A stretch of 49,279 bases of DNA, taken from positions 1 to 49,279 of the forward strand of contig QYQN01000096.1 in NCBI GenBank assembly GCA_007280895.1, written 5' to 3'. This DNA comes from Methylococcaceae bacterium (GTDB taxonomy: Bacteria; Pseudomonadota; Gammaproteobacteria; Methylococcales; Methylomonadaceae). Below the pieces are notes generated by a model that made no database searches, was not told where the DNA came from, and was given only the letters and a program-made list of their open reading frames with translations. Below are positions 19,313 to 27,724 of the stretch, in pieces; the first letter of the stretch is position 1, and every line of letters begins with the position of its first letter. The position numbers were made by a program, and so were the translations under genes.

Positions 19313-20250
19313 ACGGCATGCAGTAAGTCGGTAATACGAATGGCAGTTTCTAAGGCTTGTCGACCTGCTTCACCCGAAACTAAGGGGGTCTTACCGGTAT
19401 GAATGCATTGAATAAAATCAGTTATTTCTGCTAATAAAGCATCGCCACTTGCAAAACTTGATTCTTCACGCTCAATTTCAGGAATACCAGGAAACATTTC
19501 CTTACTGCCAGTGCGATGTTTGGTGAGAATACGGTTTTGAAAGTCTACAGAGATATACGCACTGGGACGAAATAAACGCATTTTACGTTCTTGTTTCAGG
19601 CTAATTCGACTGGCGGTGACATTGGCAACGCAGCCATTTTTAAATTGTAGGCGGGCATTGGCAATATCCGTCCCTTGCGTTAACACCGCAGTACCGCTGG
19701 CATCAATACGCTCAATGGTAGAATCCACTAAGGCTAGAATAATATCAATATCATGAATCATTAAATCCAAGACCACGCTAACATCATTGGCACGTGGATT
19801 AAAAGGTGATAAACGATGAGACTCAATAAATAAAGGTTTTTCGTCATGATCTAAGGCAAGAATTGCGGGGTTAAAGCGTTCTAAATGCCCGACTTGTAAA
19901 ACACAGTGCTTGAGTTTAGCGATAGCAATGAGCTCATCAGCTTCAGCAACAGTGACGGTAATAGGCTTTTCAACTAAAACATGAATACCTGCATTGAGAA
20001 AATCTTTTGCTACTTGGTGATGCAGGGTAGTTGGGACAACAATACTGACTGCGTCGACAGCCTGGTCGGCGATTAAGGCATGGTAATCAGTAAGTGCCAG
20101 TGCATGGTGTTGCTGGGCAACCTCGTGCGCCGCCTCAGCATTAATATCAACCACAGCCACTAATTTACATTCAGGTAACGCCGCATATTTTTGCGCATGA
20201 AATTTACCTAAATAACCCGTGCCAATAACTGCGCATCTTAATTTTTTCAT
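19309..20250 (-). CDS. Gfo/Idh/MocA-family NAD(P)-dependent oxidoreductase
   Basis: Sugar-type dehydrogenase with an N-terminal Rossmann fold (AVIGTGYLGKFHA) and the family motif EKPITVT near residue 94. The VGHLERFNPA block resembles UDP-GlcNAc 3-dehydrogenase (GnnA)-like members that act on nucleotide sugars, but the substrate is not certain. The frame runs up to a TTG at 20283; I prefer the ATG at 20250 (MKKLRCAVIG), since the additional residues do not fit the fold. Its stop overlaps the umuD start, so it is co-translated with the SOS polymerase genes, an odd pairing. Confidence 0.85.
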   Translation of the reverse strand: MKKLRCAVIGTGYLGKFHAQKYAALPECKLVAVVDINAEAAHEVAQQHHALALTDYHALIADQAVDAVSIVVPTTLHHQVAKDFLNAGIHVLVEKPITVTVAEADELIAIAKLKHCVLQVGHLERFNPAILALDHDEKPLFIESHRLSPFNPRANDVSVVLDLMIHDIDIILALVDSTIERIDASGTAVLTQGTDIANARLQFKNGCVANVTASRISLKQERKMRLFRPSAYISVDFQNRILTKHRTGSKEMFPGIPEIEREESSFASGDALLAEITDFIQCIHTGKTPLVSGEAGRQALETAIRITDLLHAV

Positions 20251-20301
20251 TGATTTATTGTGTGTGAGGAGGGAAGCAAGCAAGACTAATGTACTGTAGT
20301 C

Positions 20302-20329
20302 ATAATAGTTAACTATTGTAAATTATCAA
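20302..20329 (-). promoter_or_regulatory. Promoter with palindromic operator for Gfo/Idh-umuDC
   Basis: Read on the minus strand: -35 TTGATA (20324-20329), a 16-bp spacer and -10 TATTAT (20302-20307). A perfect 14-bp palindrome AATAGTTAACTATT (20304-20317) covers the -10 and part of the spacer, the position of a repressor site. It could be a LexA-type operator of unusual sequence; that is inference. Confidence 0.5.
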
Positions 20330-20747
20330 CAAGGATAAACAATGATTTATCTAGTGCACCAAACGCTGAGCCACAAAGTGTCGCAATACGGCTATTGCTT
20401 ATTGCGACCTATGGGAGGGCTGTGCAAAATAATGCGATAGTTCAAAATATAGCTCCACTGCATCAATTTGTATGGACTATTAGACGTTGAACGGTAAGTT
20501 AGGTGTAACCAGACTTTAGGCTTGTTAAGTCATAGCAAAGCCATTGCATGTCAGCACGGGGGCAGCTGTAAGCAAAAGGTGCACTAAGGCTTGGCAATTG
20601 CTCCAGTGTTACTCTGCCGCCATGCCTCCATGGCATCGTTGTGCCTAGCGCTTGCTGGCATTAGGTTAAGGATTTTTCTGTTCGTGCTAGTCCTGAGCTG
20701 GTCGATTTATGCTATTATCTACCGAACGTTTGTTTTGGACTGGTTTT
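20330..20747. other. Non-coding gap between the umuDC run and the TetR gene
   Basis: No supportable gene. It contains an inverted repeat with 9-bp arms, GTCGCAATA (20380-20388) and TATTGCGAC (20400-20408), spacer 11 nt, not followed by Ts. The remainder shows no clear structure. Confidence 0.5.
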
Positions 20748-21326
20748 GTGAGTATAAAAGAAAAAATACGTAAAGAGGCGATGATTTTATTTGCAGAAAA
20801 AGGCTATTCAGCCGTATCAATGCGCCAAGTCGCCGCAACGGCTAAGGTAAGTGTTGCTGGCATTTATCATCATTATCCAGATAAAAAAGCTCTGTATTTA
20901 GATGCCGTACGTTATGCATTTTCAGGGAAAGAAGAGGTTTTTAATAAGGTCTGGGCGTTGGTGTGCCCACCCGAACAAACCTTAGTGTTATTTATTAGGG
21001 CATTATTTGAGGTGTTAATAGCAGACCGTACTTTTCATCGTTTACTGCAGTATGAAATAATGAATGCCGATGCCGAGCGTCTGCAATTATTAGCTGAAAG
21101 TATATTTCATCAGCAATTTAGTTTATTAATGCATTTGGTGCGGAAGTTAGCACCCACTCAAGATGCACATTTAATGGCGGCGACCATTATTATTTTGGTA
21201 GAAGGTATGCTACGTGCCCAGCCAATAAATCGCTATTTTCCAGGTAGAAAGCCAGAGCATGACCAACTTGAAGTGATGGCTGAGCATGTGACGCAGTTAG
21301 TGTTGCGGGCATTACAAGCACACTAA
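20748..21326 (+). CDS. TetR-family repressor, likely regulator of the efflux locus
   Basis: TetR/AcrR regulator of about 192 residues. The N-terminal helix-turn-helix reads EAMILFAEKGYSAVSMRQVA followed by SVAGIYHHYPDKKALY, the classic pattern. The C-terminal ligand-binding part is helical. I prefer the GTG at 20748 because the helix-turn-helix then begins at the usual distance; an upstream ATG at 20709 adds 13 residues without a ribosome site. It lies directly upstream of, and in the same direction as, an outer-membrane factor, adaptor and RND pump, so autoregulation and pump control are expected. Confidence 0.85.
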   Translation: MSIKEKIRKEAMILFAEKGYSAVSMRQVAATAKVSVAGIYHHYPDKKALYLDAVRYAFSGKEEVFNKVWALVCPPEQTLVLFIRALFEVLIADRTFHRLLQYEIMNADAERLQLLAESIFHQQFSLLMHLVRKLAPTQDAHLMAATIIILVEGMLRAQPINRYFPGRKPEHDQLEVMAEHVTQLVLRALQAH

Positions 21327-21417
21327 GTATGTGGCGGCTTGAGTGGTTAGTGAAGCAAGCTCACCTTTAAATTTTGTATAGATACTTACGTTCAGCGGCG
21401 ATGGTTTAAAGTAAACA

Positions 21418-22971
21418 ATGATGACATTACACACTGCATGTATACGCTCTAACACAGTACGATTACGCGGGCTGTTAGTGCTGATGAGCTCGGTATTTTT
21501 AGCCTTGTCAGCGTGCACCTTAGGGCCAGATTTTACTCGACCCGAGCCTCCAAAAGTAGCGCATTATGGCGCTGAAGCCTTAGCCGCTAAGGCGATCGTT
21601 TTGGGCAAAACCCTGCCTGGGCAATGGTGGACGTTGTATCATTCCGAAGCGTTAACAAAACTAATCCAACACGCCATTGCACATAATCCAGATTTGCATT
21701 CAGCACATGCCGCGTTAAGGCAAGCTGAAGCGATGGTGCTCGTTAAAAAAAGCTCATTGTTGCCAACGCTAGATGCCTCGGCATTCAGCACAAAGCAACA
21801 AATATCAGGCGCTCAATTTGGAAACCCAAATGCAGGCAGTTCAGTGTTCAGTTTATATAATGCGTCGGTAAAAGTGTCTTACACCTTAGATGTGTTTGGC
21901 GCGATACGACGACAAATAGAAACGCTTTCTGCACAAGTTGAGTATCAGCAATTTGAATTAGAAGCCGTTTTTTTAACACTCTCAGCCAATATAGTCACCA
22001 CGGTATTTCAAGAGGCCTCATTGCGTGCGCAACTGCTTACATCAAACGAATTATTGACAGCACAGCAACAGCAATTAGCCACGATTGAACAACAGTTTGC
22101 TTTAGGCAGTGTGCCAAAATCAATTGTATTAGCGCAGCGTGTGTTGGTGGCTCAGACGCAATCCAGTTTGCCAGCATTACAACACGCGTTAACTACAACG
22201 CGTCATCAATTAAGTGTGCTTGTGGGCACCCTACCCGATGCTGAACCTCTCGCAGAATTTTCGTTGGATGATTTTATCTTGCCAACCCCTTTGCCCGTCA
22301 GTTTACCTGCACAATTAGTTACACAACGTCCTGATATTAGAGCTCAAGAAGCGATATTTCATGCAGCAAGCGCGCAAATTGGCGTGGTCATGGCCAGTGT
22401 CTTTCCTGATTTCACCATCAGTGCCAATATGGGCAGTATTGCCACCCAAGCCGCTGGGGTGTTTACGCCTGGCAGTGAAATTTGGAGTATGACCGCAAAT
22501 ATGTTGCAGCCTGTGTTTCATGGTGGCGATTTTACGCATAAACGACAAGCAGCGGTGGCGAGCTATCAGCAAGCCGCTGAAAATTATCGAAGCAAAGTGC
22601 TGAGTGCTTTTCAAGACGTTGCAGATACACTAAGTGCCTTGCATTACGATGCGGAGACCTTAGCGAGTCAAGAGGCAGAGGTTAATGCCGCCACTGAAAA
22701 TTTATCTTTAACGGACGCGCAGTTTGGTTTAGGCAGCGTTAGTTATTTAAGTTTATTAAGCGCTCAACAAAATGTTCAGCGCGCTCGTTTAAACAAAATT
22801 AAAGCACAAACAATGCGCTTAGCGGATAGCGCCGCTTTATTTCAAGCCTTAGGTGGCGGCTGGTGGCAGCGCGGCAACCTGTCGTATTCATTAAAAAAGC
22901 AACTAGCAGCAGAAACTAAGCCCTGTGAGTTTTTTACTTGTTTAGTCAATCCGTTGCCAACACCCAAATAG
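21418..22971 (+). CDS. Outer-membrane efflux factor lipoprotein (OprM/NodT type)
   Basis: TolC-like channel of tripartite RND pumps; 517 residues. The signal sequence ends in the lipobox L-S-A-C with Cys33, followed by LGPDFTRPEPP, typical of the OprM/NodT group. Two repeated OEP helical-barrel halves follow (for example LLTSNELLTAQQQQLATIEQQF and LSLTDAQFGLGSVSYLSLLSAQQ). First of three pump genes. The gap to the adaptor gene contains two hairpins. Confidence 0.9.
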   Translation: MMTLHTACIRSNTVRLRGLLVLMSSVFLALSACTLGPDFTRPEPPKVAHYGAEALAAKAIVLGKTLPGQWWTLYHSEALTKLIQHAIAHNPDLHSAHAALRQAEAMVLVKKSSLLPTLDASAFSTKQQISGAQFGNPNAGSSVFSLYNASVKVSYTLDVFGAIRRQIETLSAQVEYQQFELEAVFLTLSANIVTTVFQEASLRAQLLTSNELLTAQQQQLATIEQQFALGSVPKSIVLAQRVLVAQTQSSLPALQHALTTTRHQLSVLVGTLPDAEPLAEFSLDDFILPTPLPVSLPAQLVTQRPDIRAQEAIFHAASAQIGVVMASVFPDFTISANMGSIATQAAGVFTPGSEIWSMTANMLQPVFHGGDFTHKRQAAVASYQQAAENYRSKVLSAFQDVADTLSALHYDAETLASQEAEVNAATENLSLTDAQFGLGSVSYLSLLSAQQNVQRARLNKIKAQTMRLADSAALFQALGGGWWQRGNLSYSLKKQLAAETKPCEFFTCLVNPLPTPK

Positions 22972-22996
22972 AGGCGCGAATTATTTTTTACTCAGG

Positions 22997-23022
22997 GCAC
23001 ACTGGCTTAATAGTTAGTGTGC
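22997..23022. repeat. Hairpin 1 between outer-membrane factor and adaptor genes
   Basis: Perfect 7-bp arms GCACACT (22997-23003) and AGTGTGC (23016-23022) with a 12-nt loop, 26 bp after the stop of the channel gene. Confidence 0.5.
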
Positions 23023-23066
23023 GTAGGCTTAGAAACACTGCCCAGCGTTAAGAATACCATTGGAGT

Positions 23067-23087
23067 AAAACAGCTTTAGCTGTTTTT
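23067..23087 (+). terminator. Possible attenuator hairpin upstream of the adaptor gene
   Basis: AAAACAGC-TTTA-GCTGTTTT followed by another T forms an 8-bp stem that ends in U's. It resembles a weak intrinsic terminator or, as DNA, an operator. It lies about 40 bp before the adaptor start, so it could lower expression of adaptor and pump relative to the channel. Confidence 0.4.
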
Positions 23088-23128
23088 ACACGCTTTACTA
23101 AAATACGAGATAAACAGGAAATAAATCA

Positions 23129-24244
23129 ATGATTAAGCGTATGCTCATTATGTTGCTGGCGGTCAGCGTGGTGTTAGGTGGAGTATTTGGCTTCATTGAC
23201 TTTAAAAAAAAGATGATTAAGCAATTTATGACGGCACAAGGCGAACCTGTCCAAACCGTTGCTACCTTATTGGCCTCTTATCAGCAATGGCAGCCTAAAT
23301 TAAAAGCCATGGGCAGCGTGCAAGCCGTACAAGGTGTCGAGTTAAGTACCGAAGTATCAGGTATGGTAACAAGCATTCATTTTCAGCAAGGGGCATATGT
23401 GCCCGTTAATGCACCCATTCTACAATTACGTGCTGAACACGAGATTGCTCATTTACATGCCTTAGAAGCCACCGTAAATTTAGCGCGCATTACTTTTCAG
23501 CGTAGTGAAGGTCAGTTTAAAGCGCGTGCCATTAGTCAGCAGGTTTTAGATATGGATCGCATTACGTTAGATATTGCACGCGCGAATCTTGCCGAGCAAC
23601 AGGCATTAGTGGAGAAAAAAACCTTACGCGCTCCTTTTTCTGGAAACTTAGGCATACGTGCAGTGAATGTTGGGCAGTTTTTAAATGCTGGCAGCAGTGT
23701 TGCCACTTTGCAAAATTTAGATAAAGTGTATGTGGATTTTTATTTACCTCAGCAAGCTTTAGTGTCCTTAACGCTTGGGCAAGCCATTGAATTATCGTGC
23801 GATACCTATCCGACTCAGCTCTTTACTGGGAAAATCACTGTTATTAATCCAAAAATAGAGGTCGCCACTAGAAATATTTTAGTGCGAGCCATGCTGGATA
23901 ATACCAAGCATCAATTGTTGCCGGGCATGTATGTCACGGTAAATGTATTCGTGGGGGCACTACAACAGCATATTACTTTGCCACACTCAGCAATTAGCTT
24001 TAATCCATTTGGTTCAACAGTTTATATCGTTAAGCAACAGACGCAAGATAAGCTAACTGTGGAGCAAGCCTTTGTGACGACGGGCGCAAGTCGGGGCGAT
24101 CAAGTAGCCATTCTCACGGGCGTTAAGGAAGGCGATCAGGTCGTTACGGCTGGACAAATCAAATTACATAATGGCTCCTCGGTGCGCATTGATAACAGCG
24201 TGCAGCCCAGTACTGAGGCGTATCCACAACCTGTTGATAAATAA
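23129..24244 (+). CDS. RND periplasmic adaptor (membrane fusion protein)
   Basis: HlyD/AcrA-type adaptor of 371 residues. It has one N-terminal membrane anchor (about 5-24) with no lipobox Cys, a biotinyl-lipoyl-like half (STEVSGMVTSIHFQQGAYV and APFSGNLGIRAVNVGQF), a coiled-coil hairpin (about 100-160), a beta-barrel and a membrane-proximal domain ending near KEGDQVVTAGQIKL. It links the inner-membrane pump to the outer-membrane channel. The RND gene starts 6 nt after its stop. Confidence 0.9.
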   Translation: MIKRMLIMLLAVSVVLGGVFGFIDFKKKMIKQFMTAQGEPVQTVATLLASYQQWQPKLKAMGSVQAVQGVELSTEVSGMVTSIHFQQGAYVPVNAPILQLRAEHEIAHLHALEATVNLARITFQRSEGQFKARAISQQVLDMDRITLDIARANLAEQQALVEKKTLRAPFSGNLGIRAVNVGQFLNAGSSVATLQNLDKVYVDFYLPQQALVSLTLGQAIELSCDTYPTQLFTGKITVINPKIEVATRNILVRAMLDNTKHQLLPGMYVTVNVFVGALQQHITLPHSAISFNPFGSTVYIVKQQTQDKLTVEQAFVTTGASRGDQVAILTGVKEGDQVVTAGQIKLHNGSSVRIDNSVQPSTEAYPQPVDK

Positions 24245-24250
24245 AAAATC

Positions 24251-27200
24251 ATGAATATAACGGATATTTTTATTCGCCGTCCGGTATTGGCTACGGTGTT
24301 AAGTTTAATTTTATTGGTGTTTGGTCTGCGCTCGTTAGTAGGCTTGCCTGTTTTACAATATCCACACACCGAAAATGCCATCGTTACTGTCACCACCGCT
24401 TATTATGGGGCGGATCCTGAAGTGATTGCTGGATTTATTACCACGCCCTTAGAAAATACCATCGCTCAAGCCAATGGTATTGATTACATTACCTCGACTA
24501 GCCAAAATGGCATTAGCACCATTACGGTAAATTTGCGGTTAAATTTCGATGCTAATAAAGCATTAACAGAAATTAACACCAAAATTAATGCCATCCTTAA
24601 TCAATTGCCCCCAGAGGCTCAGCGCCCCTCGATTAGCGTAAAAATTGGTGAAACCATTGATGCAATGTATATCGGTTTTTCTAGTAAAGAATTACCCGCC
24701 AATAATATTACTGATTACCTTATTCGAACGGTGCAACCTAAATTGCAAGCTGTTGCCGGCATTCAGACGGCAGAATTATTGGGCAGTAAATATTTTGCTA
24801 TGCGTGCGTGGTTAGATCCAGAAAAACTGGCTGCGTATGCCTTAACGGCAACAGAAGTCAGTGCAGCCTTAGCAAAAAATGATTTCATTGCAGGTTTAGG
24901 GCGCAGTAAAGGGCAAATGATTCAGGTAAATTTAAAAGCCTCAACAAGCTTGCATTCAGTCACTGAATTTGAAGAATTAATTATTGCACAAAAAAATGGT
25001 GCGCTTATTCGTTTAAAAGATGTCGCCAACGTCACCTTGGGCTCAGATGATTATGAATCAAGCGTGTCTTTTAATGGTGTTAAAGCCGTATATATCGGCT
25101 TACTGATTGCACCTGGAGCAAATTTATTAGACGTTATGGCACGTGTGCGAGCCTTATTTCCAGAGCTTGTTGCACAACTTCCAGAAGGTATGGAAGGTAA
25201 GATTGTTTATGATTCCACAGAATTTGTAGACAGTTCAATTCATGAGGTTATTGATACCTTACTAGAAGCCTTACTCATTGTCTCGTTGGTGGTGTTTTTA
25301 TTTTTAGGTTCATTACGTTCGGTATTAATACCGGTTATTGCAATACCGTTATCATTAATTGGTACGTTTAGCTTGTTATTAATGTTTGGTTTTTCTATCA
25401 ATTTATTAACTTTGCTGGCGTTAGTTTTATCAATTGGTTTAGTGGTCGATGATGCAATTATTATTGTAGAAAATGTTAATCGGCATTTAGAAGATGGCAT
25501 GGAGCCGATACCGGCAGCCATGTTAGCAGCGCGAGAATTAACGGGTCCAATTATCGCCATGACGATAGTGTTATTCGCCGTGTATGTGCCCGTGGGATTT
25601 CAAGGCGGCTTAACAGGTGCGTTGTTTTCTGAGTTTGCCTTTACGGTAGTGGGTGCGGTAACCGTGTCAGCAATTGTGGCGTTAACCTTATCCCCGATGA
25701 TGAGTTCAAAATTACTTAAGTCACATCATCTTGATCAACGTTCAGGTTGGGAAGAGCGTTTTAGTATCTTGATAGACAAGGTATTTGCTTGGTTAATGCA
25801 GCGGTATTTAAAAATATTACATGGTGTGTTGGGGTATCTTCCTGTCACCGCCGTGTTTGCAGCCATCGTTTTAGTGAGTATTTATTTTCTTTACAGCCAA
25901 GCAAACAGCGAATTAGCGCCACAGGAAGATCAAGGTATTATTATTACCAGTTCCAGTTCGGCACCCAATGCTACCTTAAAACAGCGGCAGTTATATTCGC
26001 AACAAGTGTTTGCAAAATTTACCGCGCATCCAGAAACAGATCATGTCTTTCAATTAGATATGCCGGGTCAATCTATTGCTGGAATGGTGTTAACGCCTTG
26101 GGATAAAAGAACAATGACCGCCACAGAATTACAAACTGTGGTGCAGCAACAGTTAAATGACATTGCTGGCGTGCGTGTCGCCGCATTTCAACCCCCACCC
26201 TTGCCTGGCAGTAGTGGATTGCCTATTCAATTTGTGTTGAGCACAACGGAATCTTTTGATCAATTATTTACAATGGCTCAACAATTTAAACAAGACGCAC
26301 AAAAAAGCGGGATGTTTATTTTTGTTGACAGTGATTTGAAATTTGACCAGCCGCAATCAGAAGTGATTATCGATAGAAATAAAGCGGCTTTATTAGGGTT
26401 AACCATGGAGGACGTGGGGGCTTCGTTAGCATCGATGCTAGGCGGTGGTTATGTTAATTATTTTAGTTTGGCTGGGCGCTCGTATAAAGTGATTCCACAA
26501 GTGCAGCAGCGTTATCGATTAAATGCCGAGCAATTACGCGATTACCCAATACGTGCGAGTAATGGCATGTCGGTGCCATTGGCAACCATTGCAGAGATTA
26601 CACAGCAAACGGTGCCGCAATCATTAAATCATTTCCAACAGTTAAATTCAGCGACGATTTCAGGCGTACCTTTTCCTGGCGTAACCTTAGGCGATGCCTT
26701 AGGAACGTTGCAGCAATTAGCTAAGCAAACATTGCCTTCAAGTTATTCTCTTGATTACGGTGGTCAGTCACGGCAATTGGTTAAGGAATCCAGTGGTTTT
26801 GTGATGACGTTTATGTTTGCGCTCATCATCATTTATTTAGCCTTGGCGGCACAATTTGAAAGCTTCAAAGATCCCTTAATTATTCTCGTGTCCGTGCCCA
26901 TGTCGATTGCCGGAGCATTAATTTTTATTGCCTTAGGAATTGGCCATGCCACCTTAAATATTTATACGGAAGTAGGCTTAGTCACCTTAATGGGCTTAAT
27001 TAGTAAGCACGGAATTTTAATTGTTGAATTTGCCAATAATAAACAGAAACAAGGTTTAAGTAAGCGAGAAGCCATTGAAGCCGCAGCAAGTATACGTTTA
27101 CGCCCTATTTTAATGACCACAGCGGCAATGGTGCTAGGGGTGATTCCCTTGATACTGGCAACAGGCGCAGGAGCGGTATCGCGTTTTAATATGGGCTTAG

Positions 27201-27304
27201 TTATCGCAACCGGCATCGCCATTGGCACCTTATTCACTCTTTTCGTGGTGCCTTCCGTGTACCTGATGCTAGGGCAATCATCAAAAAAAGATGAGGTTGA
27301 GTAG
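24251..27304 (+). CDS. RND (HAE1) multidrug efflux transporter
   Basis: Inner-membrane proton-driven drug exporter, 1017 residues with 12 expected membrane segments and two large periplasmic loops. It starts MNITDIFIRRPVLATV, typical of AcrB/MexB relatives. The proton-relay residues are present: Asp400 and Asp401 in TM4 (GLVVDDA) and Lys919 in TM10 (LISKHGI). Last gene of the TetR-channel-adaptor-pump set. Substrates cannot be read from sequence. Confidence 0.93.
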   Translation: MNITDIFIRRPVLATVLSLILLVFGLRSLVGLPVLQYPHTENAIVTVTTAYYGADPEVIAGFITTPLENTIAQANGIDYITSTSQNGISTITVNLRLNFDANKALTEINTKINAILNQLPPEAQRPSISVKIGETIDAMYIGFSSKELPANNITDYLIRTVQPKLQAVAGIQTAELLGSKYFAMRAWLDPEKLAAYALTATEVSAALAKNDFIAGLGRSKGQMIQVNLKASTSLHSVTEFEELIIAQKNGALIRLKDVANVTLGSDDYESSVSFNGVKAVYIGLLIAPGANLLDVMARVRALFPELVAQLPEGMEGKIVYDSTEFVDSSIHEVIDTLLEALLIVSLVVFLFLGSLRSVLIPVIAIPLSLIGTFSLLLMFGFSINLLTLLALVLSIGLVVDDAIIIVENVNRHLEDGMEPIPAAMLAARELTGPIIAMTIVLFAVYVPVGFQGGLTGALFSEFAFTVVGAVTVSAIVALTLSPMMSSKLLKSHHLDQRSGWEERFSILIDKVFAWLMQRYLKILHGVLGYLPVTAVFAAIVLVSIYFLYSQANSELAPQEDQGIIITSSSSAPNATLKQRQLYSQQVFAKFTAHPETDHVFQLDMPGQSIAGMVLTPWDKRTMTATELQTVVQQQLNDIAGVRVAAFQPPPLPGSSGLPIQFVLSTTESFDQLFTMAQQFKQDAQKSGMFIFVDSDLKFDQPQSEVIIDRNKAALLGLTMEDVGASLASMLGGGYVNYFSLAGRSYKVIPQVQQRYRLNAEQLRDYPIRASNGMSVPLATIAEITQQTVPQSLNHFQQLNSATISGVPFPGVTLGDALGTLQQLAKQTLPSSYSLDYGGQSRQLVKESSGFVMTFMFALIIIYLALAAQFESFKDPLIILVSVPMSIAGALIFIALGIGHATLNIYTEVGLVTLMGLISKHGILIVEFANNKQKQGLSKREAIEAAASIRLRPILMTTAAMVLGVIPLILATGAGAVSRFNMGLVIATGIAIGTLFTLFVVPSVYLMLGQSSKKDEVE

Positions 27305-27724
27305 TAATAATTGTATGCCTATGAAGCATAGCATCGTTGCTGCCACTGTGATGTTGACTACTAATGCTTCAGATGAACGTGGAATTGGTCTTTGTATAAA
27401 CAGTAGATACTGTTGTAACCGCAGCTACCAATGTAAGATCGAACAATTTAAGGTTAAGCAGTTCGTGGCTAAACTCAGGTTTAACCGTCAACTCTATACG
27501 ATAAACTTAGAGCGAACGCTTAAGCCTAACAATGTGTTAGTTCAGTTTAATGGTTAGAGCCGGTCATAATGAGAATGACAGCGGTAGCCAGAGGATAGGG
27601 TCAATAGCTGATTTTAATTGGCGTAATTAATGGCTTCCATAACGCTGATCTTTAATCAAGCATTAGGAAGCCAATCACTTCTTTTAGTTATTGGATTCCT
27701 ATGGCGCCAACGCTACTCTTGATA
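27305..27724. other. Convergent non-coding gap with a structured hairpin
   Basis: Lies between the RND gene (plus) and the P-type ATPase (minus). A short frame at 27291-27557 has no recognisable features and no ribosome site, so I do not call it. A composite hairpin at 27631-27673 has outer arms TGGCTTCC/GGAAGCCA and an inner GCTGAT/ATC-A-AGC stem around CTTTA; it may act as a terminator in one or both directions, though T-tracts are weak. Confidence 0.45.

Noticed and set aside
27291-27557. Short plus-strand frame after the RND gene
   Set aside because: No ribosome site, no recognisable motif and unusual composition; it overlaps the pump stop and looks like a chance frame.
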